Shown here: positions 1 to 5,975 of the stretch, one piece after another
Layout: every line of letters begins with the position of its first letter
How positions within the stretch are numbered: position 1 is the stretch's first letter
Source: Elusimicrobiota bacterium
Lineage (GTDB): Bacteria > Omnitrophota > Gorgyraeia > Zapsychrales > Fredricksoniimonadaceae
NCBI GenBank assembly: GCA_012514595.1
Contig: JAAYZZ010000106.1
Location: 1 to 7,834 of the forward strand
DNA: 7,834 nt
Direction: 5' to 3'
The notes under the pieces: model-generated
Database searches by the model: none
The model's input: the letters and a program-made list of their open reading frames with translations, nothing else
What the model was told of the DNA's origin: nothing
Translations under genes and position numbers: made by a program

Positions 1-1
1 C

Positions 2-1234
2 CTGGCGCTCTGGCTCGCCCAGTTGATATCCCAGTTCGGGGACCGGATCAACCAGATGGCCCTGGTGGGCCTGGTGGCGGGCCGGCAGTTCGGATCGGCG
101 AGCGAGATCGCGAAGATCCTGACCTTCACGATCATCCCCGTCTTTCTGGTGGGACCGATCGCCGGGGTCTTTGTGGACCGCTGGGACCGCAAGGTCACCC
201 TTTTTGTCTGCGACATCCTGCGCGGATTTTTGGTCCTCCTCATTCCTTTTGTCTTCATTCATTGGAATTCCCTGTGGCCTGTCTACGGGATCGTGTTCGT
301 GGTCTTCTGTCTGAGCCGGTTCTATGTGCCGGCGAAGATGTCCATCCTTCCCGAGATCGTTCCCCCCGAAGAGCTGCATGTCGCGAACTCTCTCGCGACC
401 GTCACGGGCATGATCGCCTTTGTCCTGGGGGCGCTCGTGGGGGGTCTCATCGTCGAGAATTCCGGGGCCCGGGGCGGGTTCATCTGGGATGCGGTCACGT
501 TCTTTTTGTCCGCGATCCTGGTCTCATCGATCGCCCGCCGGAGAGTGAAGGTCGACCCGAAAGAGGTGGTCTCGACAGGCCGCGAGATGGCCGCGACCTA
601 CCGTAACGTATTTCACGAGATCATGGACGGGATCCGGTACCTGGTCGCCCAGCGCGACATCCGGTACATGATCCAGCTGATGCTGCTTCTTTTTATGGCC
701 GCGGGCGCGATCTATGTGGTCATCATCGTCTTTATCCAGGAATCCTTCGGGAGCGTGACGAAACACCTGGGATTTCTCGCCGTGGCCCTGGGGGCGGGGC
801 TGTTTCTGGGGAGCCTGGTTTACGGGAAGTGGGGGGACAAAAAGCGGCATATCGAGACGATCTTTTCCTGCCTTATCGCCGGTGGCGTGATGATGGGGGT
901 GTTCACGATCGCGGTCCAGAGTTTCAAGAATATCTGGGTGACCTGGGGCCTGGCGCTTCTTTTAGGCACGTTCGTCGGACCCATCGTCATCGCCGCCAAT
1001 ACCGTTGTGCACAAGGCCTGCAGCCAGGAGATGCAGGGCAAGGTCTTCAGCAGCATGGAATTCGTGATCCATGCCGGGTTCCTTGTCACCATGCTCGCCA
1101 GCGCGAAATTGTCGGAGCATGTCGGACGGTTCTGGATCCTTCTGGGCGTGGCGGTGATCTTTGCCCTTGCGGGGCTTCTGGGGCTTGTACGGTATCGACA
1201 GAAAGTGGTAGAAGAAAAGGTCGAGAAGGTCTAG
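2..1234 (+). CDS. MFS efflux transporter, DHA3/MFS_3-like, 5' end cut by window
   Basis: Integral membrane transporter of the major facilitator superfamily, probably a drug or metabolite exporter driven by the proton gradient. The substrate cannot be read from the sequence. The frame is open from base 2, and the TTG at 23 is only an internal codon because the preceding codons (LALWLAQ) already form the start of TM1, so probably only a short N-terminal piece lies outside. The 410 visible residues show about 12 hydrophobic segments. The TM2-TM3 loop carries MFS motif A (GPIAGVFVDRWDRK, about residues 51-64), with the expected Asp-Arg and following basic residues. A central basic stretch (RRRVKVDPKE) separates the two halves. 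The TM1 text with QFGDRINQMAL resembles the MefA/EntS-like MFS_3 group, which is family knowledge. The tail VEEKVEKV and the TAG stop lie in a 9-bp tandem repeat. The gene lies upstream of purN in the same direction with a 214-bp gap, and no functional link is evident. Confidence 0.88.
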   Translation: MALWLAQLISQFGDRINQMALVGLVAGRQFGSASEIAKILTFTIIPVFLVGPIAGVFVDRWDRKVTLFVCDILRGFLVLLIPFVFIHWNSLWPVYGIVFVVFCLSRFYVPAKMSILPEIVPPEELHVANSLATVTGMIAFVLGALVGGLIVENSGARGGFIWDAVTFFLSAILVSSIARRRVKVDPKEVVSTGREMAATYRNVFHEIMDGIRYLVAQRDIRYMIQLMLLLFMAAGAIYVVIIVFIQESFGSVTKHLGFLAVALGAGLFLGSLVYGKWGDKKRHIETIFSCLIAGGVMMGVFTIAVQSFKNIWVTWGLALLLGTFVGPIVIAANTVVHKACSQEMQGKVFSSMEFVIHAGFLVTMLASAKLSEHVGRFWILLGVAVIFALAGLLGLVRYRQKVVEEKVEKV

Positions 1235-1272
1235 GAGGTCGAGAAGGTCGAGAAGGTCGAGAAGGTCGAAAG
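1219..1272 (+). repeat. 9-bp tandem repeat (GGTCGAGAA)x6 across the MFS stop codon
   Basis: Six head-to-tail units begin at 1219, 1228, 1237, 1246, 1255 and 1264. Units 1, 3, 4 and 5 are exact GGTCGAGAA, unit 2 is GGTCTAGGA and unit 6 is GGTCGAAAG. The MFS stop TAG (1232-1234) is the G-to-T variant of the GAG codon in unit 2, so the repeat encodes the last residues of the protein and continues into the spacer. A degenerate inverted counterpart lies at 1395-1436. Confidence 0.9.
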
Positions 1273-1307
1273 GTTAAAAGAAAGAAGAAAGCAGAGACAA
1301 CGAGATA

Positions 1308-1336
1308 AGAAGAAAAAAGTTTTTATTTTTTCTTTT
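1308..1336 (+). other. A/T-only hairpin, possible weak terminator
   Basis: AAGAAAAAA (1310-1318) is exactly complementary to TTTTTTCTT (1326-1334) around a 7-nt loop, and the stem extends by a G-U and an A-T pair to 1308/1336. More T-rich sequence follows to about 1347. The U-rich run after a stem could stop transcription leaving the MFS gene, but a stem without GC pairs is weak. The hairpin sits at the centre of the 1219-1436 inverted-repeat spacer. Nothing in 1235-1448 reads as a gene. Confidence 0.35.
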
Positions 1337-1394
1337 GATCTTTTTCCGGCCTTTTCTTATGGCCTGAGACTTATAGCCTCTTGGCTTATTTGGG

Positions 1395-1436
1395 CTTTTC
1401 GACCTTTAGACCTCTCAACCTCATCGACCTCTTCAA
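1395..1436 (-). repeat. Inverted degenerate copies of the GGTCGAGAA repeat
   Basis: Read on the minus strand, this stretch contains GGTCGATGA, GGTTGAGA, GGTCTAAA and GGTCGAAAAG in succession. These are the same word as the tandem array at 1219-1272 but reversed and more diverged. The two arrays could pair imperfectly in RNA or extrude as a cruciform. Between 1347 and 1394 a second degenerate word (minus strand GGCTATAAG, GGCCATAAG, each after GAG or CAG) recurs. The arm ends at the purN ribosome binding site. Confidence 0.75.
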
Positions 1437-1440
1437 GGAG
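1435..1440 (+). promoter_or_regulatory. purN ribosome binding site
   Basis: AAGGAG lies 8 nt before the ATG at 1449, a near-ideal Shine-Dalgarno placement that fixes the purN start. It abuts the right repeat arm, so pairing of the arms could mask or expose it; that is inference. Confidence 0.8.
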
Positions 1441-1448
1441 ACAGCCTT

Positions 1449-2030
1449 ATGAAATTTGCGGTCCTGGCATCCGGTAACGGAAGCAATCTTGAGGCGATCA
1501 TCGACGCGCTCAGGAAGAAAAAGATCAAAGGTACGCTTCAGGTCGTGTTCTCGGACAAGGAGAACGCCTTTGCGCTCCAGCGGGCGCGTAAGGCCCAGGT
1601 CCCTGTGGTCGCCTGGCGCGATCCGAAGGCCTGCAAGGACCGTGCGGCGTTCGACCGCGCGCTCGTTAAATTTCTCCGGCAGGAGGGCATCGAGCTCGTT
1701 GTCCTCGCCGGGTACATGCGAATTTTGAGCCCTGTGTTCGTCAGGGCGTTCCGCAACAGGATCATCAATATCCACCCCGCGCTTCTCCCCGCGTTCAAGG
1801 GCGCGCACGCGATCCGGGATGCGTTCAAGGCCGGGGTCAAGGTCACGGGGGTCACGGTCCACATTGTGGATGAGGAGGTGGACCACGGTCCCATTCTCGC
1901 CCAGGCCGCGGTCGCGGTGACGCCGGCGGACACACTCGCCTCTCTCGAGGCCAAGATCCACAAGGTGGAGCACAGGCTGTATCCGGAGGTGATCGGGGAA
2001 TTGGTGAAGGGGAAAAAAGGGGACAAGTGA
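1449..2030 (+). CDS. purN: Phosphoribosylglycinamide formyltransferase (GAR transformylase)
   Basis: Cytoplasmic enzyme of de novo purine synthesis. It moves the formyl group of 10-formyltetrahydrofolate to glycinamide ribonucleotide, giving formyl-GAR. The 193-residue protein is slightly shorter than E. coli PurN (212). The N-terminal strand and phosphate-binding loop are VLASGNGSNL (5-14). The folate-site segment is AGYMRILS (87-94). The catalytic triad is present: Asn107 and His109 in NIHPALLP and Asp145 in DEEVDHGPI, matching E. coli N106, H108 and D144 by motif. The ATG start is set by the AAGGAG 8 nt upstream. The C-terminus KGKKGDK is encoded by the left arm of an inverted repeat, so these last residues are probably not functional sequence. 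No other pur gene is in the window. The gene converges with the lipoprotein gene, and both appear to end at the terminator 2088-2119. Confidence 0.96.
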   Translation: MKFAVLASGNGSNLEAIIDALRKKKIKGTLQVVFSDKENAFALQRARKAQVPVVAWRDPKACKDRAAFDRALVKFLRQEGIELVVLAGYMRILSPVFVRAFRNRIINIHPALLPAFKGAHAIRDAFKAGVKVTGVTVHIVDEEVDHGPILAQAAVAVTPADTLASLEAKIHKVEHRLYPEVIGELVKGKKGDK

Positions 2031-2147
2031 CAAGGGACAGGGATGGCAAGGGCGGGTCTGTGCTCTTTTTTGAAGAAAAAGGTTATTAAAAAAGCGGGCC
2101 TCAAACGGCCCGCTTTTTTCTTGTTCCTATCCCTTGTTACTTGTCCC
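2020..2147. repeat. 18-bp inverted repeat enclosing the two-way terminator
   Basis: GGGACAAGTGACAAGGGA (2020-2037) is the inverted match of 2130-2147, with a single difference that would be a G-U pair in RNA. The words GGGACA and ACAAGGGA recur on both sides, at 2035-2043 and, inverted, at 2148-2165. The left arm covers the purN stop and the right arm covers the stop of the opposing lipoprotein gene, so both proteins finish in Gly-Asp-Lys. The terminator hairpin at 2088-2119 lies inside, giving two nested inverted repeats. Confidence 0.85.
2088..2119. terminator. Bidirectional rho-independent terminator
   Basis: A perfect 7-bp GC-rich stem, GCGGGCC (2094-2100) with GGCCCGC (2107-2113), encloses the loop TCAAAC. 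It is flanked by six A on the left and six T on the right, so a U-run follows the stem on either strand. It lies between purN (+) and the lipoprotein gene (-), which converge here, and should end transcription from both sides. Confidence 0.93.
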
Positions 2148-3099
2148 CTGTCCCTTTCTGTCCCCCCGGCGCAAAGTTCGACGTATCGAATTTGATCGTC
2201 GTGAACCTTCCGGCGCGTTCCTTCTCCGGGAGCACATCGACAAAAGAACGGAGCTGTTCCTTGTCGAAGAGCATCTCGCGTTTGTCCCGCCAGTTGTAGA
2301 GCCGGATCTTCTCGAAGTCCTCGAATTCATAAAGCGCCAGTGTGTTGGCCACGATGGTCGTGATGACGCGGTCCGGGTCCGCCTCGGGTTTGAAATCGCT
2401 CTGGGTGAACTTGAAGCGGATGCGCTGTTTGATCTGACCGGTGAGGAATTCCGCCCAGGGGACATCCGTTCTCTCGAGCGCGCGGCCGGCCATGTCGCCG
2501 ATGAGGGCCGGATCCCCGACCATGTCCGCCACCTCGCGCAGCATGTAGTCGTCAAAGATGGCTCCGGTCATGTATTTCTTGAGGTCCGCAAGGCAGAGCG
2601 TGCTCTTCATGCCGATCCCCGTCGAGAGATCGACGCTCACGATCACGACGAATCGGGGCGCCGCCTCTTCCGGGAGGCCGAAGAAGGATTCCTGAAGCCC
2701 GTAATAGAGGATGCGGCGTTTGGCCGTGAACTCTTCGTTGTACTGCATGCCGTAGGGAGGGGTGTCTCCGGGCAGCGCGTCGGGAATGATGTCGTAGCGG
2801 AAAGAGAAGAGAGAGGAGCTCTTTTCTCCGTCGATGGCTGAGAGGGAGAGGGGGGTCGGCTGTTTGTCCGCTGTCGTCTTCTGGCCCGAGGCCTTGATGT
2901 TGAAGAGACTGATCTTGAGCGGAAGATACACCCAGAGAGTTCTTCCGACGGACCGGGCCGTTACGTCCACATCGCCCTCGGCCTTGCAGAATTCCGTGAA
3001 CGTCTTCTCAGCCTCTGAGAGAGTGTAGGGGATGTCTTTCTGGATACATCCCGCGCTACAGAGAAAGAGGATGGAGAGGATCAGGAAGGAATGTTTCAT
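2137..3099 (-). CDS. Putative lipoprotein of unknown function
   Basis: I do not recognise a family for this 320-residue protein. The N-terminus is a short signal peptide: MKH, then a hydrophobic run (residues 5-14), then CSAGC with Cys18 as the likely lipidated residue. Ser at the -3 position is less usual than Leu, so this is a probable rather than certain lipobox. The mature part looks soluble and mixed alpha/beta. Distinct stretches are TLWVYLPLKISLFNIKA (54-70), RFVVIVSVDLSTGIGMKS (149-166) and a charged C-terminal third with RLYNWRDKREMLFD (266-279). No enzyme motif is visible. The ATG has no good Shine-Dalgarno; an AAAGG lies about 17 nt upstream, which is too far. The gene follows the FtsH-like protease by 103 bp on the same strand with no promoter visible between, so co-transcription and a role at the same membrane are plausible. 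The tail QKGTGDK comes from repeat sequence. Confidence 0.8.
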   Translation of the reverse strand: MKHSFLILSILFLCSAGCIQKDIPYTLSEAEKTFTEFCKAEGDVDVTARSVGRTLWVYLPLKISLFNIKASGQKTTADKQPTPLSLSAIDGEKSSSLFSFRYDIIPDALPGDTPPYGMQYNEEFTAKRRILYYGLQESFFGLPEEAAPRFVVIVSVDLSTGIGMKSTLCLADLKKYMTGAIFDDYMLREVADMVGDPALIGDMAGRALERTDVPWAEFLTGQIKQRIRFKFTQSDFKPEADPDRVITTIVANTLALYEFEDFEKIRLYNWRDKREMLFDKEQLRSFVDVLPEKERAGRFTTIKFDTSNFAPGGQKGTGDK

Positions 3100-3126
3100 T
3101 TGTTGGATCTATCAGCCTTTTCGAAT

Positions 3127-3196
3127 GTTGCTAAAGTCGCTAAGGTTGCTAAGGTCTTTTAGACATCAGAGACCTCAGGACCTTAGAGACCTCCTT
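3127..3196. repeat. Degenerate 9-bp repeats in opposing orientation, protease-lipoprotein spacer
   Basis: On the plus strand, GTTGCTAAA (3127), GTCGCTAAG (3136), GTTGCTAAG (3145) and GTCTTTTAG (3154) run in tandem. They are followed by inverted relatives, GAGACCTCAG, GACCTTAG and GAGACCTCC (3169-3194). CTAAGGTC (3149-3156) pairs exactly with GACCTTAG (3179-3186). The word resembles the GGTCGAGAA family of 1219-1272 in period and in its GTC..AAG ends. The element fills most of the spacer between the protease stop and the lipoprotein start and would be transcribed in their shared mRNA. Confidence 0.75.
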
Positions 3197-3202
3197 GGCG
3201 TT

Positions 3203-5656
3203 TTATCCCCTCGCCGGCTTCAGGCCGTGCCGGTCAAAGATCGCCTGGATGTCGTCGTATTCGAGTTCGCCCTTTTCGAGGAGTTTTCCCGCGAAATCAT
3301 CCAGGAGTTCGCGTTTCCCCTCGAGGATCTGGCTCACCTCATTGAGGCAGCCCTGCATGATCTCCTGCACATCCCCATCGAGCGTCTCACGGGTCTTTTC
3401 GGAGAGACGGGCGGCGTCCCCGAGATCCCCCAGAAGGCCGGAGCGCCCCATGCCCCAGCGCCAGACCATGTCGCGCGCGACCGTGAAGGCGCTGTTGAAA
3501 TCCGCCGAGACGCCGCTGCCGGTGGTGCCGAACTTGAGGCGTTCGGCCGCGTAGCTGGCCAGGGCCACCTTGATGGAGGCCAGATACCAGTTCTTGTCGC
3601 GGATGTTGACCTCCTCGCGCGGACGCGGGGCCACAAAGCCCAGCGCCCCCTTGTGCGGGATGATGGTCGCCTTGATGACGTCGTCCGTCGGATGGAGCAG
3701 GTAGGCGATGATGGCGTGTCCTGCCTCGTGATACGACACCCACCTCTTCTCCTTGTCCGAGAGGATGAGGTTCGATTTCTCGCCGTAGAGGATCCGGTCA
3801 TAGGCCTTCGAGAGGTCCCGGAAGGTGATGACCTCGCGTTTTTCGCGCAGCGCGATCAGGCCCGCCTCGCGGATCATGTTGTCGATGTCGGCGGGGGAGA
3901 ACCACAGGGTCTTTCGCGCGAGCATCTCGGAATTCACGTCGGGTTCTGTGGTGACCTTCTTCAGATAGAAGTCGAAGAGCTGTTTGCGTTCCGCGAGATT
4001 GGGCCGTGTCACGTAGATCTTGCGTTCGAAGCGCCCGGCGCGCAGGAGCGCGGGGTCGAGCTGGTCCTCGGGGACGTTGGTGGCCGCGAGGATCACGATG
4101 TTCTGCTCGTCGTGCTTGAGCCCGTCCATCTCGGTCAGAAGCTGGTTGATCGTGTTATTGTGTTCGATCATGGCGCTCCCGCCGCCAAAGCCGCGGGGGG
4201 TGGCCACCGAGTCGATCTCGTCGATAAAAATGAGGCAGCCGTTCTCGGCCCGTGCGAGCGCGCGCGCCTCCTTGAAAAGGTCCATGACCTTCTTGGGTCC
4301 TGTGCCGAACCAGATCCCGGTCTGGAACTCGCTGCCGTTCACCGAGATGAAGGGGAAGCCTGCTTCCGTCGCCATGGCCTTCGCGATGTAGGTCTTTCCG
4401 CAGCCGGGGGGGCCCATGAGGAGGATCCCCTTCACGATCTTTCCGCCGATGGCCTGGACGCGTTTTCTGTCCTTCAAAAGCTCCACGATCTCGCCCGCCT
4501 CGCGTTTGGCCGACTCCATGCCGATGACATCGTCCCATTTCACGTTCACGCGCGAGGAGAGGATCTTGTCGCCGCCCATCTTCTCGATGGAACGCATGAC
4601 ACGGGCCACACCCTTGTCGAGGTCCTCCTGGATCGCGGCCTGGCGTTTGGCGCGCATGGCGATGATGGCCGCCTCGCGGGTGGCGTTGTAGATGTCCGCG
4701 GGCGCGAACCACTTCATGCGTTCGGCGGTGCCTGCCACATCAATATCGTCTGCGACCGCGATCTTCTTGAGGTAGAACTTGAGAAGCTCCTCGCGGTCCT
4801 TGGCGGAAGGCTTGGTGATCTCGATCTTGCGGTCAAAGCGTCCCGAGCGCATGATGGCCGGGTCGAGCTCCTCCTCGGGGACGTTGGTGGCCGCGATGAT
4901 GATGATATTGTTCTCGGTCTGCCTGAGCCCGTCCATCTCGGTGAGGAACTGGTTGATGGTGGCATTGTTCGACATGGTGCCGCCAAAGCCCTGGTCCTGC
5001 GTGCGGGGGCGCGCGAAAGAATCGATCTCGTCGATGAAGATGATGCACCCGCCCTCGACCTTGGCGAGCTTGCGGGCTTCCTTGAAGAGCGCCTTCATGC
5101 GCGCCGCGCCCAGCCCCACGAACATGGCCACGAACTCGCTTCCCACCGCCGAGAGGAAGGGCAGGCCGGCTTCGGTCGCGATCGCCTTGGCGAGGTAGGT
5201 CTTCCCGCAGCCGGGCGAGCCGATGAGCATGGTCCCCTTGATGATGTTCCCGCCGATGACCTTGAGGAGCTTTCGGTCCTTCAGGAACTGCACGATCTCC
5301 CAGGCCTCTTTCTTGGCCTGTTCCATGCCGATCACGTCGTCCCACTTGACCTGCGCGTCGGGGTTCGAGGCGACGTCCGATGTGAGGGAGCGGGTCATGC
5401 CGCCGCCCATGAACATGTAGTAGTAGAGCACCGCGTAAAGAGAGACGAAGATGACGCCCTGGATGATGCCCATGAAGAGGTACATGCCCATCTGGGCCAT
5501 CATCTGTTTGCGGCTGAAGGATTCCATGCTCGAGAAGCTCATGAATCCCATGAAGAGCAGGGTTATGACCGTGATGATGAAGAAGGCGGCGAGGAAGAGA
5601 AGGAGGAGCTTGACCCAGTTGAGTTTGAGCCAGGTGATGAATTTCATCTTAGGCAT
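3203..5656 (-). CDS. ftsH: FtsH-type membrane AAA+ zinc protease with two tandem AAA modules
   Basis: Probable ATP-driven protease of the cytoplasmic membrane, 817 residues against about 645 for E. coli FtsH. Two hydrophobic helices (about 17-39 and 59-83) flank a loop of only about 20 residues. AAA module 1 has Walker A GSPGCGKT (146-153), Walker B CIIFIDEID (204-212), pore motif FVG (179-181) and arginine fingers R270 and R273. AAA module 2 has Walker A GPPGCGKT (415-422), Walker B CLIFIDEID (474-482), an altered pore motif WFG (449-451), and R539 and R542. The M41 domain follows, with HEAGH (643-647) and a third zinc ligand Asp719 in VSADFNSAF, as in FtsH. All catalytic residues appear intact in the three domains. 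The ATG at 5656 is chosen because GAGGGGA precedes it and the promoter at 5686-5714 would overlap the longer reading from 5701. The symbol is given for family; it may be a paralogue rather than the housekeeping FtsH. Confidence 0.9.
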   Translation of the reverse strand: MPKMKFITWLKLNWVKLLLLFLAAFFIITVITLLFMGFMSFSSMESFSRKQMMAQMGMYLFMGIIQGVIFVSLYAVLYYYMFMGGGMTRSLTSDVASNPDAQVKWDDVIGMEQAKKEAWEIVQFLKDRKLLKVIGGNIIKGTMLIGSPGCGKTYLAKAIATEAGLPFLSAVGSEFVAMFVGLGAARMKALFKEARKLAKVEGGCIIFIDEIDSFARPRTQDQGFGGTMSNNATINQFLTEMDGLRQTENNIIIIAATNVPEEELDPAIMRSGRFDRKIEITKPSAKDREELLKFYLKKIAVADDIDVAGTAERMKWFAPADIYNATREAAIIAMRAKRQAAIQEDLDKGVARVMRSIEKMGGDKILSSRVNVKWDDVIGMESAKREAGEIVELLKDRKRVQAIGGKIVKGILLMGPPGCGKTYIAKAMATEAGFPFISVNGSEFQTGIWFGTGPKKVMDLFKEARALARAENGCLIFIDEIDSVATPRGFGGGSAMIEHNNTINQLLTEMDGLKHDEQNIVILAATNVPEDQLDPALLRAGRFERKIYVTRPNLAERKQLFDFYLKKVTTEPDVNSEMLARKTLWFSPADIDNMIREAGLIALREKREVITFRDLSKAYDRILYGEKSNLILSDKEKRWVSYHEAGHAIIAYLLHPTDDVIKATIIPHKGALGFVAPRPREEVNIRDKNWYLASIKVALASYAAERLKFGTTGSGVSADFNSAFTVARDMVWRWGMGRSGLLGDLGDAARLSEKTRETLDGDVQEIMQGCLNEVSQILEGKRELLDDFAGKLLEKGELEYDDIQAIFDRHGLKPARG
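3953..5353 (-). repeat. Internal duplication of the AAA module within the protease gene
   Basis: Residues 102-300 (4757-5353) and 371-568 (3953-4546) align along their length, both starting VKWDDVIGME and both ending FYLKK. My hand alignment gives about 60 percent identical residues, with one inserted residue at the pore loop and a few missing after Walker B in module 2. The similarity suggests one module arose by duplication within this gene lineage rather than by fusion of unrelated AAA proteins. Confidence 0.85.
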
Positions 5657-5660
5657 AAGG

Positions 5661-5667
5661 TCCCCTC
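5661..5667 (-). promoter_or_regulatory. Ribosome binding site of the FtsH-like gene
   Basis: On the minus strand GAGGGGA lies 4 nt before ATG 5656. The alternative ATG at 5701 has no such site and would lie upstream of the predicted transcript start, so this site decides the start. Confidence 0.75.
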
Positions 5668-5685
5668 GGGTTAAAAGATATCGAA

Positions 5686-5714
5686 AGGATAACATACGCA
5701 AGGGGATGCGTCAA
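5686..5714 (-). promoter_or_regulatory. Sigma70-type promoter of the FtsH-like gene
   Basis: On the minus strand the -35 box TTGACG (5709-5714) and -10 box TATCCT (5686-5691) are separated by exactly 17 bp. Transcription should start near 5679, leaving a leader of about 20 nt that contains the ribosome binding site. It probably also drives the lipoprotein gene downstream. Confidence 0.75.
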
Positions 5715-5734
5715 ATGAAGGGGAGGGGAAGAGA

Positions 5735-5936
5735 GGGACACATGACACCGGACACATGACACACGAGTTTTGCGCGATTCAGGACATCGGGCATCTGACA
5801 CACGGCTATCGGGGTTTGGATGATGGGGAATGGATGATGCAAGGGTACACGGCATCCGAGAGATCGCTTCCGAAAAGAGGTCGGTGGTCTCTTTCTGGCT
5901 TTTTCTCGTGTGTCTTGTGTCCGGTGTCTGGTGTCT
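5735..5936. repeat. Inverted repeat of GACAC-type words between divergent promoters
   Basis: The 24 bp at 5744-5767 are the inverted match of 5905-5928 with one mismatch. Outside this core both arms continue with further degenerate words of the form GACAC(C/A)(G/A/T) (left from 5735, right to 5936). The arms enclose 137 bp (5768-5904) with no convincing gene; that interval contains a direct repeat TGGATGATG (5817-5825 and 5831-5839). The left arm ends about 20 bp behind the protease -35 box and the right arm about 10 bp behind the eno -35 box, so the repeat sits symmetrically between the two promoters. Confidence 0.85.
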
Positions 5937-5946
5937 TTTCTATCCC

Positions 5947-5975
5947 TTGACGAACCCCCTGCAGCGTGTTAGTTT
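5947..5975 (+). promoter_or_regulatory. Probable sigma70-type promoter of eno
   Basis: TTGACG (5947-5952) is followed after 17 bp by TAGTTT (5970-5975), a moderate -10 box. TATCCT, identical to the protease -10 box, occurs at 5975-5980, but its 22-bp spacing from TTGACG is too long for ordinary use. The expected start near 5982-5987 leaves a leader of about 65 nt before ATG 6050. Confidence 0.55.

Noticed and set aside
1335..1363. Possible purN promoter TTGATC with TATGGC at 17 bp
   Set aside because: The -10 box is poor and the sequence is part of the T-rich and repeat-derived spacer. I cannot support it.
1219..1436. CRISPR-like array
   Set aside because: The units are 9 bp, contiguous and without unique spacers, so they are simple tandem repeats.
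1386..2033. A 215-codon open frame on the minus strand opposite purN
   Set aside because: Antisense shadow. The plus strand encodes an intact PurN with its catalytic residues and a good ribosome site.
3188..3196. AAGGAGGTC on the minus strand after the protease stop, resembling a strong ribosome site
   Set aside because: The first ATG behind it opens only a 5-codon frame at poor spacing. The motif is better explained as part of the GAGGTCTC repeats.
3716..3730. Inactive protease possibility at the HEAGH codons
   Set aside because: HEAGH (residues 643-647) and the distal Asp719 are both present, so loss of the zinc site is not supported.
3032..5674. An 880-codon open frame on the plus strand opposite the protease gene
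   Set aside because: It is the antisense shadow of a GC-rich gene whose minus-strand product has complete AAA and M41 motifs. The plus-strand product is rich in His, Asp, Glu and Gly repeats typical of antisense frames and follows the internal AAA duplication.
5657..5701. Longer start of the protease at 5701 (15 extra residues)
   Set aside because: The added codons overlap the -10 box and predicted transcript start, and there is no ribosome site, while ATG 5656 has GAGGGGA just upstream.
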